Shown: positions 36,166 through 47,816 of the stretch, piece by piece | Position numbering within the stretch: position 1 is the stretch's first letter | Layout: each line of letters begins with the position of its first letter | Origin: Porodaedalea pini | Lineage: Eukaryota > Basidiomycota > Agaricomycetes > Hymenochaetales > Hymenochaetaceae | Direction: 5' to 3' | DNA length: 64,000 bases | Assembly: GCA_002794775.1 (NCBI GenBank) | Contig: NBAY01000011.1 | Location: 124,001-188,000 of the forward strand | Translations under genes and position numbers: made by a program | Notes under the pieces: generated by a model | Told to the model about the DNA's origin: nothing | What the model saw: only the letters and a program-made list of their open reading frames with translations | Database searches by the model: none

Positions 36166-37179
36166 ATGGTAGCAAGGCGTTATCTCGAAGCCATCCCCTT
36201 GCCCGACGTTCCGGTCTACACTGATCGGAACGGGAATGTTCTCGGTACACAAATGTTCATGCCCGAGCCCATTCCACTACCTCTCTTGAAGGGGAACGGA
36301 GCGCACCCCTTGTGGAATACGCTCGATTTGTCTTTCCCGCCTCCGACGTGGCCCCCGACTCCACTAGGCACCAAAGTACTCGCCGTCGACGGGCCCACGT
36401 CCTATGGACAGCAACATCCAGCATTGTTACAGGGCGGACGACCGTCTTCCCTGGACCAATCGCAACACGTTAAAGGGGATGCGGAAGCATCTCCGCTATT
36501 CAAGCGCGACGCGACTCGCATCTCCGTTTATACCGTCCTGGATCAGATCCAGGAAGTGGGATATACCGCCAGCGTCGAAGAGGTGGTCGCTGCGATTTCG
36601 GCTCTACTTGAGCAAGAGAGAGCCTCGGGAGGAAGTCGGCAGGTCACAGGCTGCCTCCGCCTGGAGGTATTCAGACTCTTCTGCAAGACTCTTTCTGCCG
36701 TAAGTACACGTTGCTTTCACCACCGACAACCATCTGACGACTAAAATCCGAGCAGGCATCTGGTATCCGTCTGTCGTGCGAAGGGTTCAACGCTGCAGCA
36801 GACGGTAGAATGTGCTCTAGCGACACTAAGAGAGCGTTGGACGTCAGCGCGCTTCTCTTGGAGCTCATCAAGGCAAGGGCCATGACGAGTGGGGACCTTG
36901 TGTCCGCCGCCGCGCTCCTGTACAAGCATCGTCACTACCAAGGGTATATACCTCTCCTTTACCTTTTGCTAGAGGCTGGCAAGGAGTTTGTTTATACCTA
37001 CGGGTCGATCAAATGCCTGACTGACATGAAGCGTGGTCTACAAGCGGAGAAAAGGCCGATGGTCAACGTCAGTTTCCATATTCCTTACATGACTTTTAAA
37101 TTTAAATGACTGACTCTGTTCTCACCGACAGGAGATCATCAGACTCATTGACACTTTCCGATGTGCTCCTCGCGCGTGA
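36166..37179 (+). CDS. Unknown two-copy protein, family C, left copy
   Basis: Not recognised. Three exons with canonical introns (36,700-36,754 and one ending at 37,131) give just under 300 residues. It starts MVARRYLEAIPLPDVPVYTD, continues with a Pro-rich segment (LSFPPPTWPPTPLGT), then an alpha-helical region: RISVYTVLDQIQEVGYTASV, EEVVAAISALLEQERASGG, LRLEVFRLFCKTLSA, ALDVSALLLELIKARAMTSG and YQGYIPLLYLLLEAGKEFVY. It ends EIIRLIDTFRCAPRA. No signal peptide and no clear membrane span. The paralogue at 62,652-63,658 keeps the frame, splice sites and TATA promoter, so selection on the protein is likely. Sequence changes cluster in the N-terminal third. Confidence 0.82.
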
Positions 37180-39644
37180 CGCGTCGCCACTAGTACTGTA
37201 GCGTAGTGTGCATCGAATTTTTTCGCAATCTGTCAACTTCGTGTATCTTGCAAAGTTCCCCTCTCAGTTTCAATATCGTCTCTGTACAAATTTCTGCATA
37301 CTCACCAATATGAGAAAGCGGTGCGTTCACAAATCCATATTTAGGCATATTCCGACGTCGTGCTACGATTCAACGAGCAAACCCCGGACCATGTAATTCG
37401 TCTGAAACCCGTCCGAATGTCATCTACAGCGTTCAGACAAGCAGTGATCATAAAACGATAGATCACAGACCAGTAAGCAGCGTAGTTAGCGGTTTGTATG
37501 GGCTGTCGACTAGAGAAGTGTTTGCAAACGCGAATCGATGTTCAATCTGCCATCAGTCTGTCAGCCTTGCAGCAAATGTAAAGCAACGACTCCTATGTAC
37601 CTATTCGTCCAAAAATGAAGTAGTTACGAGTTATTGCAGCGATGTGTTCAGTCAGTCAAACCGATATCGGACGAGGCGAGTCGAAGATGCCAACGAGCAA
37701 AACATTAAGGCGAAGACCTGGGATGAATCTCGTTAGCCTCAAACGCATGTAAAAAATACCGTTATACACCTCTCCGTCAACGAACGATAGCCCTGGCTAG
37801 CAAAAAAAAAAGGGATCGTGTGTTCGTCAACGACAGAGCTTGGGGAAGGTGTTGGTCGAGTCATGATAAAATCCACGGGTGTATGCGCTGTAAGAATCAT
37901 GGTTCACCATCGATGGTGAAGAGGACACCGATATGGATCACGAGAAAAACGTGTGAAGGAGAAAAGAAGACAAGGACGAGCCAACGAACGCACCGCAGAT
38001 TTTCATGATTTCTGCCTTCCTGCTTATAACGGCATACAGTGGTAGTGGCTGGACCATATAAATTGACCTTGCATATTATCCTCAATAATTCCGCAGTAAA
38101 TATTTGGGCCTTGGGTTCCACTCTCGGCCACTGAGCGATGTGCTTGGACAAACGACATCGCCAAAGTCTGACACGAAAAAGCCATCGATTAGGGTGCTCA
38201 CATTTTGCTCATGCAAGCGTCCATTTGAAAAAAAGTTTCGAAGCGAGTGAGTCTTCCGAACACGTGTCATCGCTCCTAGGGACGAAACAACACTATCGAT
38301 GCATATCACGCTGGATGGCATTTGCGTGAGCAAGTGAACAGCTTGCGAATAAGGGAGCTTGGAGGTCGAGCTTACGATGGTTTCGCACCACGCCAAAATT
38401 CTCTTTGGCCGAGTTTTGGCACCTTCCAAATACGGAACTTGTCGCTACAGGCGTTTGAAACGATGAAGTAGGACGAGACACGTAGATTGCATATTTCCTG
38501 TGTACGCTAGGGATTTTTCTTCAACGAGGAAAAGAGGAAATCATTCAGGAAGTTTTGAAATTATATTATACTTTTCGTTTACATCACTACATAGTACTGC
38601 AGAATTACAACCTTTCAGTCGCGACCGGTTTATCCGCCGAGAAGTCACTTCAACTCAAGTTCCGTCTGAAGATGCTAAGTGCATGCGCGACGAGATGGAG
38701 AACGTATATTTTAATTTTAATTTTATTGAGTTGGTCATCAGTCTCCCCCTAATGCCCAACGCCGAAGATAAATGCTAGTCTAACAGCCTAACACGTAGAG
38801 TAGAAGAATGACTGCTGTAGTATATCGAACTTTAGGTATATAGACACTCGGGCCTTAAAGACGAGGTTAAAATACCCGCGAACGGTCACGCTGGAGGCAG
38901 AAAGATGCCCCAAGTAACAAGCGCAATTATGCCCAAGTCAAGCTTCAGACAATCCACCAGCGAGCAGCCCGACAAGCTTTCGCGGTCTTGACTTTATTGC
39001 GCGTTCCGTTGCCGTCCCGATTCGCAGACGTCTATCTCATCATGGTCTTCCTCAACAAACCGTATTTCCAACGCACATCATCATGTAGCGCCCGTTGTTA
39101 CAATCGGCCTTGGTGAGAAAGACACGGGTCAGACTTCAGATTTGTGAGCATTTCTTCGAAATATCAATGAAATGAAAAATGACGATTGAGTCTGGATGTA
39201 CAATAGATAAGTGAACGATGATCAGAGGGAGCCCAGAATAGAGCCAACAAATTAAAGCGAAGAACCAATGGAAATCAGATCACCCATTTCGTGTTATCCC
39301 GCAACAGGAATCGCGAGAACAGTTAAAACATTACTAGCTTGATTCTGGAGCTGGCCACATAGATACAGAAGTATTTTTGTCCCAGATCTGGACAGAGAAG
39401 GGTCCGATAAGTAACCATGCTTGGAAGGGAGGGCGAGGATATCTCGTATATGTTTAGCTCCTGCGTATGTACAAGCCGTCGGAAGGAGTCAGCATAACAC
39501 AGATAGGTGCATGTAACTGAAAATAAATTGAAGGGCATACGGATGAAAAGGACTGAAAGGGCGTTTGCGGTAAGGGATATAGTTCACGGATGGACCTGAA
39601 GAGCACTGCTACCCCCGAATCCGAATTGACTATTCTCGCTGACA
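37180..39644. other. Non-coding stretch, mostly inside block C
   Basis: 37,180-38,943 is conserved in the inverted copy, but open frames in it are not conserved: a GA difference near 38,195 versus 61,640 shifts the only long frame. It is therefore best read as duplicated non-coding DNA. 38,944-39,644 is unique, without a supported gene. Confidence 0.6.
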
Positions 39645-39980
39645 TTAGTCCGGTAGGGACGAGCCAACATCACTAGTTTCGTCCAACACCGTAGGAACGG
39701 GAGTGCGCTCAAGATGCGCTTGACGCAGACGAGCAATCGCAGCCCACATGTCGTCCATCTGCTGCATGATTGAAGCGATCTGTATTGCTTCAGGTGAAGA
39801 AGGATGTACAGGTGCAAGCACTGCCAATTGAGCTTCAGCAATGTTTCTGCCGTGGAAGTCTGTGGCAGCGTCAGTCCCGGAGACAAGAAATGGGGGGCTC
39901 GAGGACACTCTGTTGGGATTAGTTGCTATGGAGAAGGTACGAGCTGGTGCCTGTAGCAGTGTCATTGGCTTGCTTGACAT
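39645..39980 (-). CDS. Small hypothetical protein or exon, 111 aa
   Basis: Frame MSSKPMTLLQAPARTFSIAT... to DETSDVGSSLPD, with a helical middle segment (EAIQIASIMQQMDDMWAAIA, RLRQAHLE). It is not recognised. Part of it is copied at 29,520-29,620 next to the PEX5 pseudogene: over about 95 bp the two differ only by substitutions, without indels, several of them synonymous, which mildly supports coding. It is divergent from PEX5 with a 334 bp gap. It may be one exon of a larger gene. Confidence 0.45.
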   Translation of the reverse strand: MSSKPMTLLQAPARTFSIATNPNRVSSSPPFLVSGTDAATDFHGRNIAEAQLAVLAPVHPSSPEAIQIASIMQQMDDMWAAIARLRQAHLERTPVPTVLDETSDVGSSLPD

Positions 39981-40314
39981 TTACTTGATAGAACCACAGG
40001 ATGCAAATGTGAGCCAAGATGTGGGCCCGAAGACATCAAGAATTGGAGGAAGAATGCCATAGCCAGGTAAAAAGGTATCAGTCCTTTTTTAGAGTGGATG
40101 AAAAGTAAATCCGGTTATGACAAAGACCCGAGTTGCCGGAAACGGCTCACTATATCCGCATCCGCGTCGTGTGCACATGCAAAGTCTCAAAATCCTCGGC
40201 GCGACGACCTCACAACCTCTTCGTCGGCCTCGGGAGGTTCACGCATAAGCAATCACAACATATAATAAGGCTCATCCTGAGGACTTCCTGTGCTTGATAC
40301 CCACGTCTCCAAGT
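39981..40314. promoter_or_regulatory. Divergent intergenic region upstream of PEX5
   Basis: 334 bp between the small minus-strand gene and PEX5. No core element stands out. Most of it is absent from the pseudogene copy, where the flanks are joined directly. Confidence 0.4.
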
Positions 40315-42964
40315 ATGGCTCTCCCAATGCTCGTCAGCGGCGCGGACTGCGGACCCGTCAACCCATTGCAAGGTCTCACGAAGCGGTTCGATCAAGACAG
40401 AGGCATTCAGCAGGTATGTGGCGGTCTATTCTTCGTCTGTGGAATTTCTAACGGTGGCACTTTACTAGGATCAGTTTGGTGCGGGTCGCGCAGGACCTTC
40501 ACGAGAGGTGGGTGCTTGCACTGTCTCGGCATGTAAGCACAAAGGGTTTTACTAAACAATTCTATGCATAGACCTTCCGCACAGCTCAGCAGGCCAACCT
40601 TGCACTGGAGCATGAGGCTGCTCGTTTCTTCTCTGGAGATGGACAGCAAAGGGGACTTGCGTCGCCAGGCCCTGCACCAACCGCATTCGATCTCTCCCTC
40701 TTGCACAAGTCATTACCCGTAGTCCACTCGCCATCCATTCACAACCCTTCGCCGCCTGCTCAGTTGCAGGTACCACGGCTTTACAGCAGACGAAGGGCTC
40801 GTCTTGGGCGGCGGACTTCTTGCAACAAACTCGAGCTAGAAGCACTGATAGTACCGTTAGCGGGAAAGCTTCGCCCGTTTCACAAACCGAAGCGTCGACT
40901 AGATCGATGGTTATGAGTCCAGGTCCTTCAGGTATGCTACCCAAGGTCTTCACGAAAGCTCGATAGCTCTGTTACTGAGTATCAATCTTTCAACTAAACA
41001 GGTCTCGGCATGCAATGGGCGCCGCCTCCAATGAACATGATGTCTGGTCCCCAATTCACCCCGCATTCCATTTCCTCGGCATCCCAGCTTCATTCACCCG
41101 TGTCTGCAGCTTTGTGGGACAGAGAGTTCCAATCCCATCAGGCCTCCCTGCCTCCGAGCCCCTCAACAGCACAGCAGCCCGAAATGGTCTCTGCTCGCGA
41201 GCAGCAAAGCCAAGACCCTGCGCAGGCCCACAGAGAAGCAGACGATCTAGCTCGAACCGCAGCACTCCTCGTAGAAACAGTCAAGGACGAGCAGAATCCG
41301 AAATTCAAGAATTCACAGTTCATGCGTCTGATGCGCGAAATAAGGGATGGCGATGTGGTGGTGGATGGGAATGATATGGTGGAGAGGAGCGAGGCTCGAA
41401 ATGAGAATGGTGTAGATGTGAAGGGGAAGGGGAAGGGGAAGGAGAGGGCTATTAGTAAGTTTTCTAGGATTTTTCTACCGAGAGTGAGTGTTTTTATTTT
41501 TATCTTCATAGACCTTCAAAGTACAGGACCCACAGTCATTGACCCAAGCACATCTACTGACTACTATCAACACAATGCCGTTCATACCCAAGGACAGAGT
41601 TCGTCTCAGGCTCAGGATAGCGAGAATGCAGGCGAGTCGCGTGAACAGGACCCAAACGAGGCATACTTTCGACAAGACAATGAAGAATACATCGATTACT
41701 GGAGCGGCGTTTCGTCGCCGCCTGGCCAACAACGCGAAGCTGCCTACTCGAGTGGGCAGGAGAACGAATGGGGAGCGCTCCAGGAGAGCTGGGACTCGTT
41801 CGAGGCGACTACCTGGGGTGTGAAGCCTGTTCCGCACTATCAGTTCCAGCCGCATAATCCGTACTTGAATGGTGAGGCCAGCCAGCGGACCATGCATCAT
41901 ACTATGCATTCTCAGCGCTCGCTCTATGAGGTATGTCTCCGCGCTTGGTTAATAGGGTCTGGTTTGGCATTACTGAACATTTCATAGAGCGTTCTTGAAC
42001 TTGAGGCTCAAGTTCAGCGAGATCCGACAGATCCCCGCGCCTGGTACGATCTGGGTGTGAAACAGCAAGAAAACGAGCGTGAGCCAAAGGCGATCGTCGC
42101 GCTCAGCCGGTCGCTTGAGCTCGATTCGTCTCATCTTCCCTCGTGGCTCGCGCTGGCGATTTCGTACACGAACGAGGGCGACCGCAACGCGGCAGACGAT
42201 GCAATCACTCAATGGGTGCGGCGCAACGCGCGTTATGAAGCTACCGTAACGGACTTCTTCGAACGCGTGGAACGCCTGAATGGCGCGACGCTCGACAGCT
42301 TGAGCCAAATGCGGAGGCACGATGAGTTGATCAGGTGCTTAATGGGAATGGCGAGGAGTGCGAACGAGGTTGGAGAGGTTGATGCAGATGTGCAGATTGC
42401 ACTTGCAGTGTTGCTTAATACAAGCGAGGATTATCTGAAAGCGCAGGATTGCTTCAAGGCGGCGTTGTCTGTTCGGCCGGATGTGAGTGCCGCACGTTAT
42501 GCTTACCTTATTCTTTCTAATGCTGTCTTTTTTTTTGCTCAGGACTGGCAACTTTATAACCGAGTAGGTGCAACACTCGCGAACAGCGGTCTTTCCGAAG
42601 ATGCTTTCCAATATTACTATCGCGCTCTTGAGCTGAACCCTGCGTACATACGAGCTCGCTTCAACCTCGGTATCGCCTGCATGAACATGAGGGTTCGTGC
42701 TTCCATTCTCATCATCCTTCTCTTCGTCTCATGCTTTTCTTAAAACCTTAGAGATACGAAGAAGCCGTACAATACGTTCTCGACGCGCTAATCATGCAGG
42801 ACAGCGATGGTTCCGTGCACGCAGCGGACGACAAACGCGGGATCACATCATCTACGCTCTGGGATAGCCTGCGGACCTCGTGTGTACATCTTCAGCGCGT
42901 CGACTTAGCGACGCTGTGCGATCGAAAGGACCTCGAAGGTGTGTTGAGCTTGACTGCATTGTAG
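40315..42964 (+). CDS. PEX5: Peroxisomal targeting signal 1 receptor PEX5
   Basis: Cycling import receptor that binds C-terminal SKL-type signals through TPRs. The N-terminus MALPMLVSGADCGPVNPLQG carries the conserved export Cys at residue 12. WxxxF/Y-type motifs are visible (WAADF, WDREF). TPRs run from ARNEREPKAIVALSRSLELD-like sequence near 42,070 to the end: WLALAISYTNEGDRNAA, LLNTSEDYLKAQDCFKAAL, LYNRVGATLANSGLSEDAF, YYYRALELNPAYIRARFNLG, YEEAVQYVLDAL. It ends GVLSLTAL. Exon 3 has a frame problem at about 40,776. It is bridged only by a 68-nt intron with a weak GTAGTC donor (40,719-40,786), or it is a real 1-nt indel. Apart from that, all exons join. A damaged duplicate lies at 29.5-32.8 kb. 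Confidence 0.9.
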
Positions 42965-43249
42965 GACTTGTCGCTGAACGGGTCTACAGGGTTTCGTCGT
43001 GAATTTCACGCTTGAGTGTGGTCCGTGATCTTTGGTATATTCCTTGGATAATTTTGTCCCTTGTTGTAAATAGCTTTCTATCGCAATGCTATGTCGTAAT
43101 ATTGTCCAGTAGATCTGCATGCTTCGCATTACAGAGGGTAAACACAACGAACGAAAGATAATCCATACCAGCAAAATGACACGCCTGAGTAATCATCTAT
43201 CGTCTCCATCGTACAAAGTGCACACACTACTTCTGCCTCAATCCATAGT

Positions 43250-43501
43250 TCACCGCAGTCCCAAGCGCTCTTCCTTCGTCCTCACTGCAGTATTTATGCC
43301 TGCAGTCGTTACTGACCCCGAGCTAGAAGCGGATGCTAGGACAGTGGAGCTGCTCGTTGGTGGCTGGGGATGCGCGGCGAGCGTCTGTTCCTGCGTGCGT
43401 CGCTGCTCCTCCTTCGCGGCCTTGATGCGGTCAAGGAGGTCGCGCACGTCCTGCACGTCGTTTTCGTTCAGCGCGATGAGCGTGGGTTGGCGGCGGATCA
43501 T
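43250..43501 (-). CDS. CDC26: Anaphase-promoting complex subunit CDC26
   Basis: Single exon, 83 residues. It starts MIRRQPTLIALNENDVQDVR, the conserved N-terminal peptide that inserts into the TPR groove of APC6/Cut9 and stabilises it. A short helix (DLLDRIKAAKEEQRR) follows, then a Ser/Thr/Ala-rich tail ending TAVRTKEERLGLR. The initiator Met followed by [IL]-R-R is the family signature. An upstream in-frame ATG at 43,663 would add a serine-rich extension and is not favoured. Convergent with PEX5, divergent from the PRA1 gene. Confidence 0.85.
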   Translation of the reverse strand: MIRRQPTLIALNENDVQDVRDLLDRIKAAKEEQRRTQEQTLAAHPQPPTSSSTVLASASSSGSVTTAGINTAVRTKEERLGLR

Positions 43502-43798
43502 TTTCAATAGTGGATGAATGGGTGATGAGGTTGAGAGCGAGGTCGAGAGCGAGAGTGAGGGCCGCAGTACTAGTGAGAGTGAGAGTGTGATTGAGAGACG
43601 CGTATGGTTGACGTGGAACTTGAAGCTCTGAGACGCGTGTCGATCACGAGCGCCGCGCAGCATTGTTTTGACCGCAGGCTACGCAGTACCGCCTCAAACA
43701 ACTCTCTGCTTTAACCTCGTCGCAGACACGTCTTCACTCCGGACAAGTATCATCCACCCACCTCCCTTCAGCCCGCAAATCACTTGTGTAAAGTCGTC

Positions 43799-44657
43799 AT
43801 GGAACACGTAGTGCGCGTCACCGACACTCTCAAGAACTTCAGGGTACACGCATTCTCTAATAATAATATGTCTAAATTTTCTTTGCTGAGCGTGCGCGTC
43901 TCCGCTACCAGGAAACGCGACTGAGCGCACTGCGCCCACCGACGGAGTTCTTCGACCATCACCGCTTGTCGCGCCCGCAGGACCTCAACCAGGCGACCTC
44001 GGTGTGTGGCCCTTCTCTCAACCCTACAGCCCGTCCATCTGAATACCCAAATTGTAGCGAGTCTCGTATAACACACGGTACTTCTCCGGTGAGCTCAGAA
44101 ATACATCCACATGAAGTTCATGGCCGTTGAGCTGAACTTGTGATGGCACGGCAGGCAACTATGGCGTTATTGTCGCCGTATTGGCGGTCTACGCCTTGTA
44201 CGCTGGCTCTTCCCGTCTAATGAAGCTTGCACACTGATGGATGTCCTCCCGTGCACAGGATAACCAACCCGCTCCTCCTCATCTCCATCGGCTTCCTTGT
44301 CGGCGGGTTTGCAGCAATCAACAGATTCGGTGCGTCTCCCCCCCCTCCCTCCCCAATCATTTCCTCCACTTTTATCTACACAACTTCGGCTGAAAAAAAA
44401 AAAAAAAACACGACACGAACTCACAACGCCCTTTAGCGCCCGAGCCGATGCAAGTCGGCGACACTATCGTGACGCAAAAGTCGCTCTACATCGGCCTCTT
44501 CGTCCTCGGGCTCCCGCTCCTCTGGTGGTCGTCCCCGCTCGGCACCTTCTTCTGGCTCGTCGGCGCCTCGTCCTTCGTCATCCTCTTCCACGCGTGCTTC
44601 ATGGAGCCCGGTATCGAGAGCGAGTACGCGAGCGTCGAGGCGGGCACTGGCGTCTAA
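43799..44657 (+). CDS. PRA1/Yip3 family membrane protein (prenylated Rab acceptor)
   Basis: Four-helix hairpin membrane protein of the ER/Golgi that interacts with prenylated Rab GTPases. The frame reads MEHVVRVTDTLKNFRETRLS, RPPTEFFDHHRLSRPQDLNQ, RVSYNTRYFSGNYGVIVAVL. The hydrophobic pairs are ITNPLLLISIGFLVGGFAAI and SLYIGLFVLGLPLLWWSSPL with FFWLVGASSFVILFHACFME. It ends SEYASVEAGTGV. RPxxEFFD and RxxxNxxYFxxNY are hallmark positions of the family. Four short introns; one contains a long A-run at 44,394-44,408. Confidence 0.9.
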
Positions 44658-45129
44658 CGGCTTGCGTGACTCGGACTGGTCTTTGAGGTCTGCTGGGCGT
44701 CAATATCAATGAGTGAAGGTGAAAATGGGAGGTGGCGGACGTGTTCTGAAGAAGCCGGGAGCATTTGTTGGTTAGCTTTTTCCCCCTTAGTCTTCGATTC
44801 GGACTTAGAAGCTTCGCCTGTTCACTTGTGAATACTTGACCTATATTCATATTTATTTATTCCTTTTTTCTTCTTCACTCTTGTGATTGTGGAAAGCCCG
44901 TGCATTCCATAAAAGGAGGAGTGTACAGGCGTGAGTGATAGAAGGATGAAATAAGAAAAAGAGAGGGGGGGAGGAGCGGGAGATACACGTGCAAATTTTG
45001 CAAGCGAATAAGTTGGGAGGGTGTTACAGTAAAGTAAGTTCCCTTATCCTAGCGAGGATAGAGGGCAGACAGCCAGAACAGAGGATCACAACGACAACTT
45101 TTTGGATTGGTTTCTTTCATCGAGGGACT
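44658..45129. other. Convergent 3' intergenic region
   Basis: 470 bp between the convergent PRA1 and ERT1-like genes. AT-rich with short purine runs; no supported gene. Confidence 0.5.
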
Positions 45130-47480
45130 CTACATCAGAGGAAGCCATTGCCCTATTTGCGCGAAACAAAAATATCAGTAAAAAAACATTTTTAGGCAAA
45201 AAAAAAAATAGAAGGGAAACTTACCGATGACGACGCTCGGCAGGTCAAATATATCTCTTCGGATCGAGAAGCAGAACGTGCACGGCACGGGTTCGCCAGA
45301 GGGTTTCAGCAGGACGCAATGGCTGAACACGGACGTCGCCGTATTCTCAAACGCGTGCGATGCGAACTTCTCCCAGTACTCGATAACCGACTGGCTCTCG
45401 AATAGCTACAACAAAGGTTAAATCCTTCGCGTTATTAAAGGGAATGAAGAGCAAGTCAACGAACTTCGTAGATGTACTTTCGCCCAGTAACGAGATCTTC
45501 CTTCTTCCACTCCGTGAGGAGGCAGAACTCAACGCCTACAAGACAGATCTCGCCCGTACGGCGCCACACGACTGTCGGGGTGCCGCTATACGAGATCAAC
45601 TTTTCCAGCTCCTGTTGATTCCCCGAAATGTACAGTGAGTTATAAAATCATAGATGACCTACGAATTGTAATGCGAGAAGAGGGCAAGGAGCTATACGTA
45701 CGATAAGTGAACGACGAAGACACTTTTCCATGAAAATGAAGTCTTCCTCAGACATGGGAGCCTGCAAAGCAATCATAGATGGACGGTAGATGGCAAGCGC
45801 GCGGATGACGCGCAGGATGTCGTTCTTGTTGAATCTGTATACGCCGTTAGCAGTTTAGCCCAAGAATAAGCATCTACACGAGCGCGCCTTCTGTACAAGA
45901 ACCCCATCAAGAATTGGTAGCTTTCGATATAGCTGTACGGCTTCGTAACGGTCGAATACACGTCCGAAGGCGCTTCGCCCATCCGCACTCCAGAAGTCGC
46001 CCCACTCTCAGTCACGGACGTCGTTGACATTGGCGAATCGGTTGATGGCGGAGAGACAGTCGACACAGCCGTTTGCTGCGTTGCCGAGCGCTGAACCATG
46101 GGCGGCGCGCTCGCACTCTGACTCTGACTCTGACTTTGACTCTGACTTTGAGGCAGGCGTGCCTGCTGCTGCTGTTGCTGCTGCATTGGCGGCACGACCG
46201 GCGGAGATGGCTGGATGTACGACTGCTGGCTCGCGAAGGAGAGGTCCGACGGCGGATATGCATTTTCCGAAGTCAGGCTCTGCACGGACAGCTGCTGCTG
46301 CTCACGCCCGTTATGCTGTATACTGATATTTGACGTGCCAGCATTGTCGAACAGCCCCTGGCCACTATACTGCCCATTCTGCATGTACTGTCCGCCATTC
46401 TGCTGCTGCTGCTGCTGTTGCCCGCCGTAGCTCGCATCATAGCCGGAAGACTGTCCACCCATGAGCGCCTGCGGCGCGATGTTCGGCTGCGGCGTTGGCT
46501 CCGCCGGCCACGCAGCGTTTGCGAACTGCGAGCCATACGCAACAGATGTGGATGGGGGAGTCTCCGAGGTGAGGAACGGCTGCTCCGGGCTGTAGTTGTT
46601 CATCCCGAGGATAGCAGATAAGCTCGAGTACTCGAGGTTCGCAGCTTCTGAGCCAAAGCTATAGGTCTGATCCATTGGTATGTTGAAGTAGAGGTCGTTA
46701 CTCGGGAACTGGTCAATAGCTTTTCGAAAGTTTTTTTCTTTGCTTCAGCTTGCAATGCTAACGAAAAGGCGAAATTGGGGGAAACGGTACCTGGCTGAGC
46801 AGAGGGTGGTGGTTGAGAGCCTTCGGGAGTGTCTTGTGTGATACTTCGGCCTTTCTTCAGAGCATCTATAAGCTCGTCAGCGCACGAGACTCAGCTTGCT
46901 AATTATTTCGAGCACATACCAAGTTCAGCCTCATCGAGCAGATACTTCGCCTTCTTGCGATGCCCTTCAGTGCATTTTTCCGCCATACCGCGCTTGACGC
47001 AGCGTTGGCAAGGCCGAGCTGTATGCAGCATCAGCACAAGAGTAGGGAAAAAAGGGACATAGTGTGTATCGAAGCCCGGGTGCGGCCGTTTCGAAGACCG
47101 CAGGCAATAATGCTAAGCTGTGTATACGCACTATCATCACAGGTGAGATGAGCCTTCTGGCAATGGGCACAGGCGCGCTGAGCCTTCTTCTTTTTTGGCC
47201 CCTCACGCTGCTTCGTCGGCGCGCGGGGCGGCCCTCCGTCATCGGTGTCGTCGACCGCGGCGTTCGCACGTCGCTTTTTGGCATTCACGACGCCGACGCG
47301 CTTCTTGCCTGCGGCGGGGCCGGGGGTGGAAGGACCGGCCTCTGCGTTGGGGCTGATGCCGGGGGCGGAGGGAAGGGGGGCGGCCGAGGAGGGGAGGCGG
47401 TAGTTGTCCGCGGCGGATGACTGCGCGGGGAGGATGGACGGCCTGGGCTCTACGTGACGGAGGGGCGGGTAGGCCTGCAT
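45130..47480 (-). CDS. Zn2Cys6 transcription factor with PAS-like domain, ERT1/RDS2 type
   Basis: Regulator of the ERT1/RDS2/AcuK group, which controls gluconeogenesis and related carbon metabolism in ascomycetes. A Pro/Ser-rich N-terminus precedes [20 protein letters not shown] and [20 protein letters not shown], a complete Zn2Cys6 cluster split by an intron (A|gtgcgt...tacag|CT). Then [13 protein letters not shown] and a Gln/Ser-rich middle, including the QS repeat encoded at 46,115-46,151. The C-terminal PAS-like region has [87 protein letters not shown], and ends [15 protein letters not shown]. Last intron: G|gtaagt...gcaaatag|GG. Confidence 0.9.
46115..46151. repeat. CTCTGA-type microsatellite encoding Gln-Ser repeats
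   Basis: Tandem ACTCTG/ACTTTG hexamers inside the ERT1-like coding region specify about six Gln-Ser pairs on the minus strand, next to a Gln-rich tract (46,158-46,182) and another (46,401-46,420). Likely length-polymorphic. Confidence 0.75.
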
Positions 47481-47816
47481 GAGGGAGAGGGCGGGGCGTG
47501 TTGTGAGAGGACGTCGAAGACGATGAGGAAGAAGCGAAGGAGAGTCAAACGTCTAAGTTGTTGTTGGTCGATATGTGAGTTACATAAACGCATTGGGATC
47601 AGCACGCATTGAGCTGAGCTGAGTCCCCCCAAAATTGATGTTGCATTCCAGACTCTGCTTGTTCCCTCAACGTGCTCGTTTTCTATTTCTATTTTCTGTC
47701 CATCAGTTCTGCTATCTTTCAATCGCAACAAACGCGAGTCTCACATACGCGCATGCGAGACAGAATTACTAGATAAGGTAGTTCGATTGCCGTTCTTAGA
47801 CACCCACCAGCGTCGC
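47481..47816. promoter_or_regulatory. Divergent promoter region, ERT1-like / MTQ1
   Basis: 336 bp between two divergent start codons. No clear TATA box; nothing else recognised. Confidence 0.4.

Larger units (their letters stand above)
35813..38943. repeat. Inverted duplication block C, left copy (3.1 kb)
   Basis: Matches the reverse complement of 60,838-64,000 through both coding and non-coding DNA: the gene at 36,166, its promoter, and about 1.8 kb downstream to the block CGCAATTATGCCCAAGTCAAG at 38,923-38,943. Differences are scattered substitutions and small indels. The right-hand copy runs into the window edge, so the outer boundary of the duplication is unknown. Confidence 0.92.

Noticed and set aside
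38082..38429. 115-residue minus-strand frame shared with 61,408-61,854
   Set aside because: The two copies differ by a 2-bp indel (TGAGCA versus TGCA) that changes the frame, and the product resembles nothing. Shared sequence here reflects duplication, not coding.
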